DNA from: UMGS1370 sp963557065
GTDB lineage: Bacteria > Bacillota > Clostridia > Lachnospirales > Lachnospiraceae
Assembly: GCA_963557065.1 (NCBI GenBank)
Contig: CAUWCT010000053.1
Location: forward strand, 1 to 34,984
Direction of reading: 5' to 3'
Length of the DNA: 34,984 nt
Shown piece by piece: positions 1 through 4,950 of the stretch. Every line of letters starts with the position of its first letter. Within the stretch, counting starts at the first letter, position 1. The translations under genes and the position numbers were made by a program. The notes beneath the pieces were generated by a model that saw only the letters and a list, made by a program, of their open reading frames with translations, was not told the DNA's origin and made no database searches.

Positions 1-769
1 CTATCAATGAAGGGTAGCCGTTTTCTTCCAGCCATTCCTTTACCTTTTCAAGGACACTACCCTTATACTGGACTGTTACGCCATCGTGACCGTTTCGGCT
101 GTAGGCTGTCTTTACGATTTCGTCAGTAAAAAGGTCAATCTTCTGGATAATAGCGCTCACTGCTTTATCATGCGGTCTGCCGGATTCCGAATAAATCCCC
201 AGTTCTTTTGCAATGCTGGTGCAGTCCCATAATGTCTGTGTTGTATCATCTGTAATCAATGGAATCTGAATATCAATGTCAGCCTGTTCTTTGTAAAGGC
301 GCTTTGCCTCTGCTGCAATGAACATCGGGTCAACGCCTGCGTCTTTAAATATGCCGCTGACCGTCTTTACAAGCATGTTGGCGGCAGAAAGGTTCTTTTT
401 CTTCTTTTCCTGCTTCTGCTTCGGCATCTCGTAGGAGCCTGTCTTGCGGAGGGTAGGGAGAACTTCCATAGCCAGCCAACGCTGATATTTCTGCGCTCTC
501 TCATTATTTGCCTTCATTCCAAGTAAATAATACAGGCTTTCTGGTATGTAATCGTCTTTTCCACACTTGTGTGGAAAGCCTAATTCACTACAAAAACTAT
601 GAAATCTATCCCACATAACATAGCTTTTTCCCCCTTTATCCCTACACCATCCAAAACCAATGGCTGTATCTTCTGCATTAATTGAAATACTTCCATCTTC
701 ATTTAAGACTGTTCTAACCGATAAACCTAATTCTTCATTTTCAAATGCTTTAATCTCATTTTTCTGCAT
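1..769 (-). CDS. BRO-N antirepressor 1 (partial, runs off the left edge)
   Basis: Reading leftward from an ATG at 769, about 256 codons stay open to the window edge, so the C-terminus is missing. The N-terminal ~110 residues resemble a BRO-N domain, ending in the usual VLPTLRKTGSYEMPKQK block. The C-terminal ~120 residues nearly match antirepressor 3 (2528-3328), also at DNA level (1-233 against 2591-2822). BRO-N proteins of temperate phages often act as antirepressors that inactivate the CI-type repressor; that role is inferred here. An AAGGAG lies about 12 nt before the ATG, a rather long spacing. It follows RHH gene 888-1067, with a predicted antisense RNA in the gap, so the arrangement is RHH - sar-like RNA - ant. 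Confidence 0.85.
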   Translation of the reverse strand, partial: MQKNEIKAFENEELGLSVRTVLNEDGSISINAEDTAIGFGWCRDKGGKSYVMWDRFHSFCSELGFPHKCGKDDYIPESLYYLLGMKANNERAQKYQRWLAMEVLPTLRKTGSYEMPKQKQEKKKKNLSAANMLVKTVSGIFKDAGVDPMFIAAEAKRLYKEQADIDIQIPLITDDTTQTLWDCTSIAKELGIYSESGRPHDKAVSAIIQKIDLFTDEIVKTAYSRNGHDGVTVQYKGSVLEKVKEWLEENGYPSLI

Positions 770-789
770 ACTACGTCAATACTCCTTTC

Positions 790-818
790 TTGATTTTCCG
801 TAAAAGGAATGATATAGT
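790..818 (+). promoter_or_regulatory. Predicted sar-like promoter of cassette 1
   Basis: TTGATT, a 17-nt spacer and TATAGT on the plus strand, opposite to the flanking genes. An inverted repeat (GGAATGAT at 806-813, ATCATTCC at 825-832) flanks the -10. It could be an operator, or a stem-loop in the antirepressor mRNA leader. Confidence 0.6.
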
Positions 819-824
819 ATATTT

Positions 825-899
825 ATCATTCCCTTTTGTGGATTGATGTGTTTATAGAGATTGCAAACTTTGGTCGGGGAGCAATCTCTATTTTTCTTT
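825..899 (+). ncRNA. Predicted antisense RNA of cassette 1 (sar-like)
   Basis: Predicted to start about 7 nt after the -10 at 813-818 and to end at a terminator hairpin: AGAGATTGC (856-864) pairs with GCAATCTCT (881-889), then a T-rich tract at 891-900. The loop contains TTGGTCGGGG. It would be about 75 nt long and complementary to the last codon region of the RHH gene and the leader of the BRO gene. Ends are inferred from promoter and terminator only. Confidence 0.55.
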
Positions 900-1067
900 T
901 ATTTCAGCCTTCACTAATTCAATCCCTTTCATTATTACGTCTGTTCGTGTAATTCCTAGGCTATCGGCACACTCTTGAATATCTTTTGCTTCCTGCTCTG
1001 TAAGACGAATATTCAAATTTACTTTTCGGGGATTTTCTTTAGGCGGCCTACCAGTTCTGGGACTCAT
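888..1067 (-). CDS. Small ribbon-helix-helix protein, cassette 1 (Arc/Mnt-like role)
   Basis: A 59-residue protein beginning MSPRTGRPPKENPRK, then a short strand VNLNIRL and two helices (EQEAKDIQECADSLG, TRTDVIMKGIELV). This is the basic-arm plus beta-alpha-alpha layout of ribbon-helix-helix repressors. GAGGTGA sits 4 nt before the ATG. Its promoter (1098-1126) has a palindrome GCACGTGC in the spacer, so autorepression is likely. It precedes BRO gene 1 and its 3' end overlaps the terminator of the predicted antisense RNA. By position and fold it corresponds to Arc in P22 immI; sequence homology to Arc is not claimed. Confidence 0.75.
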   Translation of the reverse strand: MSPRTGRPPKENPRKVNLNIRLTEQEAKDIQECADSLGITRTDVIMKGIELVKAEIKEK

Positions 1068-1540
1068 ATACTCACCTCACTTTTTGCCCTTGCAATAAAT
1101 ATATTACAGCACGTGCAAAAAGTCAAGAACTTTTTTACCATCATATTAACGGAAGGAAGCTTTTCTTTCTTGGGCCTGTCGGGTTTCTGCTTTGGCATTT
1201 CATAAGAACCAGTTTTACGGAGAGTAGGAAGGACTTCATCCGTCACCCAGTCAGTAAATGCTTCTGCATTGGGCTTGCGGCTCTTAAAGACCAGCTTATA
1301 CACACCGCTCTCGGTGAGGAAATTCTCTCCGGCGTTGTTCAGTTTTCGGATGTCAATACTCTTGACATCCGAATTTTTCACCTTGACAACCTGTTTTCCG
1401 TTCATATTCATAACTGCCATTCTCACAGCACTATCTGAAAGTTCCAGACATTCTCCTACATGATATGGATTAAAAAGAGCAGTTCCATTCAATTCAAATA
1501 TTTCTACTTCATGACCTTCAAAAATCATTAAATTGCCCAT
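1064..1540 (-). CDS. BRO-N antirepressor 2, C-terminally truncated
   Basis: A 158-residue protein. The ATG at 1540 is chosen over the upstream in-frame ATG at 1588 because AGAGGAG lies 8 nt before it. Residues 1-110 look like BRO-N, with the signature VTDEVLPTLRKTGSYEMPKQK. After the linker ending in SVNMMVK the protein stops matching antirepressor 3 and reads through about 20 unrelated residues encoded by the promoter region of the next RHH gene, then stops. The C-terminal domain of its siblings is therefore missing. The linker DNA (1137-1210) is almost identical to 2949-3023. It could still work as a BRO-N-only protein or be a deletion product. Confidence 0.75.
   Translation of the reverse strand: MGNLMIFEGHEVEIFELNGTALFNPYHVGECLELSDSAVRMAVMNMNGKQVVKVKNSDVKSIDIRKLNNAGENFLTESGVYKLVFKSRKPNAEAFTDWVTDEVLPTLRKTGSYEMPKQKPDRPKKEKLPSVNMMVKKFLTFCTCCNIFIARAKSEVSI
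1098..1126 (-). promoter_or_regulatory. Promoter with internal palindromic operator, RHH gene 1
   Basis: Minus strand TTGACT-N17-TATATT with the perfect palindrome GCACGTGC (1109-1116) in the spacer. The promoter lies inside the 3' end of truncated BRO gene 2, so the two cassettes are physically fused. Confidence 0.7.
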
Positions 1541-1565
1541 TATAAAATCTCCTCTCAAAATTATC

Positions 1566-1594
1566 TTGAAAGAAGTCTCATTCTGCATTATAAT
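1566..1594 (+). promoter_or_regulatory. Predicted sar-like promoter of cassette 2
   Basis: TTGAAA-N17-TATAAT on the plus strand between the BRO start and the RHH stop. An AGAAGT (1571-1576) / ACTTCT (1609-1614) inverted repeat flanks the -10. Confidence 0.7.
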
Positions 1595-1600
1595 ATTTAC

Positions 1601-1668
1601 AGAAGGAAACTTCTTAGTCAGAAACGCTCGTTGTCTTGGTAGGATGGTCGGGCGTTTCTTATTCTTTT
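1601..1668 (+). ncRNA. Predicted antisense RNA of cassette 2 (sar-like)
   Basis: About 68 nt from the predicted start to the T-rich tract. The terminator stem is AGAAACGC (1620-1627) with GCGTTTCT (1652-1659), followed by TATTCTTTT. The loop holds CTTGGTAGGATGGTCGG. A small GAAG/CTTC hairpin lies at the 5' end. The RNA is complementary to the RHH stop region and the BRO leader. Its length is close to the 68-69 nt of P22 Sar; expression is unproven. Confidence 0.6.
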
Positions 1669-1844
1669 AGTTTCTGATAGACTTCATCAATCCCCATTCT
1701 GACTATTTCTGTTTTGCTTTTTCCAGTTTTTTCCATACAAAAAATCACTTTTTGCATATCTGTCTCTGAAAGCCTAAAACTTTCTCTATAACTTTTGGGA
1801 TTATCAGTTGGTCTACCCATTTTCTTTTTTTCTACTGAAATCAC
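1659..1844 (-). CDS. Small ribbon-helix-helix protein, cassette 2
   Basis: The core reads MGRPTDNPKSYRESFRLSET, then two helices, ending EIVRMGIDEVYQKLKE: a basic arm and RHH fold resembling cassette 4 (26445-26624), whose C-terminus is also QYQKLKK-like. The start is uncertain. GTG at 1844 gives 61 residues; ATG at 1820 gives 53 but has no ribosome-binding site at normal distance. The upstream DNA carries CCCAAATA-N10-TATTTGGG (1867-1892), a candidate operator. It is followed by the sar-like RNA and BRO gene 2. Likely autorepressor of its cassette. Confidence 0.7.
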   Translation of the reverse strand: MISVEKKKMGRPTDNPKSYRESFRLSETDMQKVIFCMEKTGKSKTEIVRMGIDEVYQKLKE

Positions 1845-1854
1845 CTCTTGACTC

Positions 1855-1883
1855 TTGCCAGTGCATCCCAAATATGATATATT
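1855..1883 (+). promoter_or_regulatory. Predicted plus-strand promoter upstream of RHH gene 2
   Basis: TTGCCA-N17-TATATT, overlapping the CCCAAATA/TATTTGGG inverted repeat (1867-1892). A weaker match than the other sar-like promoters. Confidence 0.4.
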
Positions 1884-1889
1884 TTATTT

Positions 1890-1926
1890 GGGTGCTGGCG
1901 GTGGCAAGTGCCGCCAGCTTGTTTTG
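1890..1926 (+). ncRNA. Possible very short RNA or terminator hairpin
   Basis: A strong hairpin, GCTGGCGG (1894-1901) with CCGCCAGC (1911-1918), followed by TTGTTTTG. With the promoter at 1855-1883 it would give an RNA of only about 36 nt, between the 45-residue ORF and RHH gene 2. It may be just a plus-strand terminator, since there is no T-tract on the minus side. Confidence 0.35.
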
Positions 1927-1936
1927 TGGGCTTTGC

Positions 1937-2074
1937 TTATTTATTAAGCAGAGCCTTTGTTTTTTCTTCCAACTCTTCCAATGACTTACTTTCCTTAATC
2001 ATTAAGAGAAATTTATAAATCATTTTCTGTTCGGTCTCATCTCTTGCCACTTCTGCCTGATTCATTTCGTCCAT
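1937..2074 (-). CDS. Small charged helical protein of 45 residues
   Basis: ATG at 2074 with AAAGGAG 7 nt upstream and a TAA at 1937. The protein (MDEMNQAEVARDETEQ...) is acidic at the start and ends in a helix rich in Glu, Lys and Leu (SLEELEEKTKALLNK). I do not recognise a family. It has its own near-consensus promoter (2135-2163) with a palindromic operator and is the first gene of the transcript leading into RHH gene 2 and BRO gene 2. A regulatory role is possible from position alone. Confidence 0.55.
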   Translation of the reverse strand: MDEMNQAEVARDETEQKMIYKFLLMIKESKSLEELEEKTKALLNK

Positions 2075-2134
2075 ATGTTTCTCCTTTCCGGCTCTTGCCT
2101 GCCTTACTCATCAAGTTTCCTTGACTGTGATTAT

Positions 2135-2163
2135 ATTATAACTTATGTCATGACAAAAGTCAA
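2135..2163 (-). promoter_or_regulatory. Promoter with palindrome, 45-residue ORF
   Basis: Minus strand TTGACT-N17-TATAAT. The spacer contains the perfect palindrome TGTCATGACA (2146-2155), a likely operator. Upstream DNA is the shared repeat unit that also precedes cassette 4. Confidence 0.75.
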
Positions 2164-2233
2164 GGGGTTTTTCAACTTTTTTCACGCCTACCTCGTGAAA
2201 TTAAAAAGGCCCAGCCTTTCGCTGAACCTTAAA
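2160..2233 (-). repeat. Cassette-boundary repeat R1 with minus-strand terminator
   Basis: About 74 bp nearly identical to 26685-26759. On the minus strand it holds a terminator (AAGGTTCAGC at 2230-2221, GCTGGGCCTT at 2215-2206, then T's), a second hairpin (TTTCACG/CGTGAAA) and an A-rich stretch leading into the -35 box. It insulates and powers the downstream cassette. Part of it is shared with repeat R3 at 28856. Confidence 0.7.
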
Positions 2234-2272
2234 TTTGTTTTGCATAAAATTCCTCGCTTTCTTATTTTTTTT

Positions 2273-2308
2273 GTATAAAAAGAACGCCCCTACAAAAAAG
2301 GACGTTCT
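2273..2308 (-). terminator. Intrinsic terminator after cassette 3
   Basis: On the minus strand AGAACGTCC (2308-2300) pairs with GGGGCGTTCT (2290-2281), followed by TTTTATAC. The same terminator, differing at a few bases, ends cassette 4 at 25680-25707. Confidence 0.8.
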
Positions 2309-2316
2309 GATTATCG

Positions 2317-2526
2317 TTATTTTCTTTTTCTTCTGGCACGTTCTTCACGTATTCCATGGACACGACCCATACTGTAAAACAATGATGCCATGAGAAGATC
2401 ACGCCCCTGTTCTCCTGGACGTTTCCAACGCTGTTCCATTGCCTTATAAAATTCTCCAAATTCCGTGCCTGCTATAAATAGCACTGGTTGTTTTTCTGAA
2501 ACTTTAATTTCTTTCTGAATATCCAT
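2317..2526 (-). CDS. Small basic phage protein downstream of antirepressor 3
   Basis: 69 residues from ATG 2526, which has AGGAGG 10 nt upstream; that site overlaps the end of BRO gene 3 (stop at 2528-2530), so the two are translationally coupled. The middle (EFGEFYKAMEQRWKRPGEQGRDLL) is helical and the C-terminus is a strongly basic tail (EERARRKRK). I do not recognise a named family. As last gene before the terminator at 2273-2308 it belongs to the antirepressor transcript and may bind nucleic acid or a partner of the antirepressor. Confidence 0.7.
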   Translation of the reverse strand: MDIQKEIKVSEKQPVLFIAGTEFGEFYKAMEQRWKRPGEQGRDLLMASLFYSMGRVHGIREERARRKRK

Positions 2527-2527
2527 C

Positions 2528-3328
2528 TTACGCCACCTCCTGATAACAAACCCGACACTTATTAACACTGCCATTTGCAAGCCGGAACTCTATCAATGAA
2601 GGGTAGCCGTTTTCTTCCAGCCATTCCTTTACCTTTTCAAGGACGCTTTCTTTATACTGGACTGTTACGCCATCGTGACCGTTTCGGCTGTAAGCTGTTC
2701 TTACAACTTCATCAGTAAAGAGGTCAATCTTCTGAATAATGGCGCTCACTGCTTTATCGTGTGGTCTGCCGGATTCTGAGCAAATACCCAGTTCTTTTGC
2801 AATGCTGGTGCAGTCCCAAAGTTTCGGCACATCAGAAATCAGTGGTACATTTATTGGGTAGCCGGAATCGGAATAAATCCTCACCACCTCAGCAGCTATG
2901 TATTTGGAATCCACTCCGGCATCGTGAAGGGCTTCTCGAATATTCTTCACCATCATATTAACGGAAGGAAGCTTTTCTTTCTTGGGCCTGTCGGGTTTCT
3001 GCTTTGGCATTTCATAGGAACCTGTCCTGCGGAGGGTGGGGAGGACGTCATCAAACACCCAACTCTCAAAACGTTCTGCCGATTCCAGCTTACTGTGTGT
3101 AATAAGGCGGTACATATCGCCTTCTGGGATTAACGCTATTAACTGTCCTCCATCTTTAAAGCTGTCGTGTTTCACGACACCCTTGCAATGCCTTGAAATT
3201 GCATCTCTCGGATTGCTGTATCCTAGAGCATTTGCTACATCCCTTCCTGCAAAATATGGCTTCCCATCAATCTCAACTGTTCTTACTTGTCCAAACTCCT
3301 CATTGTTAAAAATCTGTAATTCGTTCAT
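2528..3328 (-). CDS. BRO-N antirepressor 3, full length
   Basis: 266 residues with AAGGAGG upstream of the ATG. Residues 1-105 are a clear BRO-N domain (VRTVEIDGKPYFAGRDVANA, ALGYSNPRDAISRHCKG, VLPTLRRTGSYEMPKQ). A Lys/Pro-rich linker follows, then a C-terminal domain of about 140 residues (LWDCTSIAKELG, SAIIQKIDLFTDE, SRNGHDGVTVQYK) shared with antirepressor 1. Phage antirepressors with BRO-N domains bind and inactivate CI-like repressors (as Ant in P22); inferred here. The upstream neighbours are RHH gene 3 and a predicted antisense RNA. It serves as the intact reference for the truncated copy at 1064-1540. Confidence 0.9.
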   Translation of the reverse strand: MNELQIFNNEEFGQVRTVEIDGKPYFAGRDVANALGYSNPRDAISRHCKGVVKHDSFKDGGQLIALIPEGDMYRLITHSKLESAERFESWVFDDVLPTLRRTGSYEMPKQKPDRPKKEKLPSVNMMVKNIREALHDAGVDSKYIAAEVVRIYSDSGYPINVPLISDVPKLWDCTSIAKELGICSESGRPHDKAVSAIIQKIDLFTDEVVRTAYSRNGHDGVTVQYKESVLEKVKEWLEENGYPSLIEFRLANGSVNKCRVCYQEVA

Positions 3329-3349
3329 TGTAAATTTCCTCCTTAAAAT

Positions 3350-3378
3350 TTGACAAATTTGAGGAAATAGGTTACACT
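3350..3378 (+). promoter_or_regulatory. Predicted sar-like promoter of cassette 3
   Basis: Perfect TTGACA, 17-nt spacer and TACACT on the plus strand, just upstream of the BRO gene 3 ribosome-binding site and pointing away from it. A 9-of-10 inverted repeat (GGAAATAGGT / ACCTATATCC) flanks the -10. Confidence 0.75.
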
Positions 3379-3384
3379 ACAGAT

Positions 3385-3461
3385 AGATGTAGGTTCACCT
3401 ATATCCTATTCTTCGAGTAAACACGTTGCCCGCCAAGACTACTGTGTTTGCTCTTTTTTTG
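3385..3461 (+). ncRNA. Predicted antisense RNA of cassette 3 (sar-like)
   Basis: About 77 nt. The terminator stem is GAGTAAACAC (3415-3424) with GTGTTTGCTC (3444-3453), then seven T's. A small TAGG/CCTA hairpin lies near the 5' end. The loop, GTTGCCCGCCAAGACTACT, is approximately the reverse complement of the loops in cassettes 1, 2 and 4, so this RNA carries the opposite sense of the motif. It overlaps the RHH gene 3 stop codon and the BRO leader. Confidence 0.65.
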
Positions 3462-3582
3462 TTTCAAGTTCCTTCTTCACAAGTTCAACTACAATGTCTG
3501 TTACTGTTCGATCATGATTTAATGCGTATATTCTTAACTGCTTATGTAAATCATCATCAATTTTTACTGATAAAAGTTTCAT
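3439..3582 (-). CDS. Small ribbon-helix-helix protein, cassette 3
   Basis: 47 residues from ATG 3582, with GGAGAT 8 nt upstream. The sequence MKLLSVKIDDDLHKQLRIYA has the alternating strand of an RHH repressor, followed by a second helix (TVTDIVVELVKKELE) and a Lys/Gln tail. This is a typical Arc/CopG-like length. Its promoter has a CAGTA-TGC-TACTG dyad in the spacer. The stop lies within the hairpin of the predicted antisense RNA. It leads into BRO gene 3. Confidence 0.8.
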   Translation of the reverse strand: MKLLSVKIDDDLHKQLRIYALNHDRTVTDIVVELVKKELETKKEQTQ

Positions 3583-3606
3583 TTTAGCCGATCTCCTTTC
3601 TAGTTT

Positions 3607-3635
3607 ATATTATCATACCAGTAGCATACTGTCAA
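3607..3635 (-). promoter_or_regulatory. Promoter with dyad operator, RHH gene 3
   Basis: Minus strand TTGACA-N17-TAATAT. The spacer contains the dyad CAGTATGCTACTG, a probable RHH operator. It is divergent from the repressor promoter at 3664-3692, so the two control regions abut. Confidence 0.75.
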
Positions 3636-3663
3636 TACTTTTAGTTAACTTTATGGTTTTGAA

Positions 3664-3692
3664 TTGAATTTCACATAAATATGTGTTATAAT
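3664..3692 (+). promoter_or_regulatory. Promoter and operator of the XRE repressor
   Basis: TTGAAT-N17-TATAAT. The spacer carries CACATAAATATGTG (3672-3685), closely related to CACGTAAATACGTT and CACGTATTTACGTG at 4330-4373. This supports autoregulation by the adjacent repressor. Confidence 0.75.
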
Positions 3693-3712
3693 ATATATGG
3701 AGGTGCTTAAAT

Positions 3713-4231
3713 ATGGATGAAAAAACTATTTCTACCTTATCCACGCGCTTAAAAGAACTGCGTATGGATCATTCTTTGACCCAAAAAGAATTCGCCCAAA
3801 AAATACATGCATCAACCGTGAGCATATCGTCCTATGAAATCGGCGCCAAAACCCCCTCATTAGATATGCTTATTAAAATAGCAACTACTTATAATGTTTC
3901 TCTTAGTTGGCTTTGTGGGCTTACGGATCGAAAAAGCATAAATAAAGTATTTAATACTTACACTGACATTATTGATATGTTCTTCGATATAATGAATATT
4001 GGTAAATTAAATGTTTATCCATCTAAAGCAAATATTATAGATATTCATGGAGTGCAGCGTCCTGCGTTAGGAATTTCATTCACTGATGAATATTTAAACG
4101 AGTTTCTCAAAGATTGGCAAAAAATGAGAACATTATACATCTCTGGAACTATTGACGAAGAGGTGTATGATCTTTGGAAAGAAAAAACCATTGCTAAATA
4201 TAACATCCCTATCATCTCTGAACTCGATTAA
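3713..4231 (+). CDS. XRE-family CI-like phage repressor
   Basis: 172 residues; GGAGGTG precedes the ATG. Residues 10-65 are a helix-turn-helix of the XRE/CI type (RLKELRMDHSLTQKEFAQKI, STVSISSYEIGAKTPSLDMLIKIA, VSLSWLCGL). The C-terminal ~100 residues show no LexA-type Ser/Lys protease motif, so induction is unlikely to depend on RecA self-cleavage and could instead rely on the antirepressors nearby. Three related 14-bp dyads (3672-3685, 4330-4343, 4360-4373) fit a repressor that controls itself and the promoter at 4352-4380. It stands alone on the plus strand and ends at its own terminator. Confidence 0.85.
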   Translation: MDEKTISTLSTRLKELRMDHSLTQKEFAQKIHASTVSISSYEIGAKTPSLDMLIKIATTYNVSLSWLCGLTDRKSINKVFNTYTDIIDMFFDIMNIGKLNVYPSKANIIDIHGVQRPALGISFTDEYLNEFLKDWQKMRTLYISGTIDEEVYDLWKEKTIAKYNIPIISELD

Positions 4232-4256
4232 GAATAACTTGCATTCCTCCATTATA

Positions 4257-4285
4257 GCCACCCACCGCCGAGTAGGTGGCTTTTC
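4257..4285 (+). terminator. Terminator of the repressor gene
   Basis: GCCACC (4257-4262) pairs with GGTGGC (4275-4280), followed by TTTTCT. Confidence 0.75.
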
Positions 4286-4329
4286 TGTATTATACATCAA
4301 AATAGCGCCCCCTAGGAGTTCACTTTTTT

Positions 4330-4380
4330 CACGTAAATACGTTGTTTTTCCTTGACTTTCACGTATTTACGTGGTATAAT
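4330..4380 (+). promoter_or_regulatory. CI-type operators and promoter of small peptide A
   Basis: Two dyads, CACGTAAATACGTT at 4330 and CACGTATTTACGTG at 4360-4373, match the one in the repressor promoter. The promoter is TTGACT (4352-4357), N17, TATAAT (4375-4380), and the second dyad fills its spacer. Repression of peptide A in the lysogen is predicted. Confidence 0.8.
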
Positions 4381-4410
4381 GTTATTATCAAAAAGAAAGG
4401 AGACAAGCCA

Positions 4411-4533
4411 ATGGGTAAGAAAAAGAAACGGCGCAAACAAATTGAGCGCTTTATCAATTACTTTCTTCAAGCGATAGCCCTCACTACCGCATTGATAGCT
4501 GCCATAGCAGAATTGATAAAAGCGCTCAAGTAG
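4411..4533 (+). CDS. Basic-hydrophobic small peptide A (candidate type I toxin)
   Basis: 40 residues from ATG 4411 with AAAGGAG upstream; the in-frame extension to 4342 has no such site and lies across the promoter. A lysine/arginine block (MGKKKKRRKQ) is followed by one membrane-spanning or amphipathic helix (FLQAIALTTALIAAIAELI) and a lysine end. Peptides B (27274-27393) and C (34798-34923) have the same plan. In all three a terminator hairpin follows the stop and an opposite-strand promoter faces the 3' end. This resembles type I toxin-antisense RNA pairs of Bacillota; toxicity is inferred. A holin-like or signalling peptide is the alternative. Confidence 0.7.
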   Translation: MGKKKKRRKQIERFINYFLQAIALTTALIAAIAELIKALK

Positions 4534-4539
4534 ATGCTG

Positions 4540-4565
4540 GGGGAGAGCAATCTCCCCTCACTTTT
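4540..4565 (+). terminator. Terminator of peptide A
   Basis: GGGGAGA (4540-4546), GCAA loop, TCTCCCC (4551-4557), then TCACTTTT. Confidence 0.7.
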
Positions 4566-4595
4566 ATCTTACCACGATCGGCTTTATAAATGCAA
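4566..4595 (-). promoter_or_regulatory. Possible antisense promoter facing peptide A
   Basis: Minus strand TTGCAT-N18-TAAGAT just beyond the peptide A terminator. A transcript would run into the 3' end of the peptide mRNA. It is weaker than the equivalent promoters at 27213 and 34728. Confidence 0.4.
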
Positions 4596-4745
4596 TGAAA
4601 AAAACGTCTTATTTCAACCTGTTTTTTCTTTTTTCCTTAATTTACGCATTTACTACAAAATGGAGCATTACCTCTTGCATTCTTGTTATTTGTGCGTCCT
4701 CTGTCAATTTATTAGTTCTCATTCCAAAAATCAGGAGGTCTTATC

Positions 4746-4943
4746 GTGAACTTAAAAAAAATCAGAACTGAACGCAACTTAAGCATCCGCGCCCTCACTG
4801 AACTGTCCGGCGTCCCCAAGAGGACAATAGAAGATCTGGAGCGCAGAGATGACGGACGTGTTTCCACCCTTATCAAGCTTGCTGATGCCCTCGGTGTCAC
4901 TCTGGATGAATTATGTCGAAGTGATTTGGAAACACCTATTTAA
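4746..4943 (+). CDS. Small XRE-type helix-turn-helix protein (Cro-like)
   Basis: 65 residues from GTG 4746, chosen because AGGAGG lies 8 nt before it. Nearly the whole chain is an XRE HTH (IRTERNLSIRALTELSGVPKRTIEDLERRD, STLIKLADALGVTLDELCRS). With the CI-like gene at 3713 this gives a repressor plus a small HTH partner, as in many Bacillota phage switches, although here both face the same way. The 210-bp stretch before it (about 4535-4745) holds only the peptide A terminator and the possible antisense promoter. A Cro or accessory activator role is inferred. Confidence 0.8.
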   Translation: MNLKKIRTERNLSIRALTELSGVPKRTIEDLERRDDGRVSTLIKLADALGVTLDELCRSDLETPI

Positions 4944-4950
4944 TTGTTAT

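Noticed and set aside
1620..1660. The same hairpins as terminators of the RHH mRNAs (minus strand)
   Set aside because: On the minus strand no T-tract follows the stems, so they should not stop RHH transcription; the T-tracts lie only on the plus-strand side.
856..3453. Hairpins between RHH and BRO genes as integron attC sites
   Set aside because: They lack the RYYYAAC/GTTRRRY core pair, have no integrase context and are followed by T-tracts on the plus strand, which fits terminators better.
4534..4749. Plus-strand frame of 71 codons after peptide A
   Set aside because: Begins inside the peptide A terminator, has no ribosome-binding site and an erratic Cys/Tyr/Phe-rich composition.
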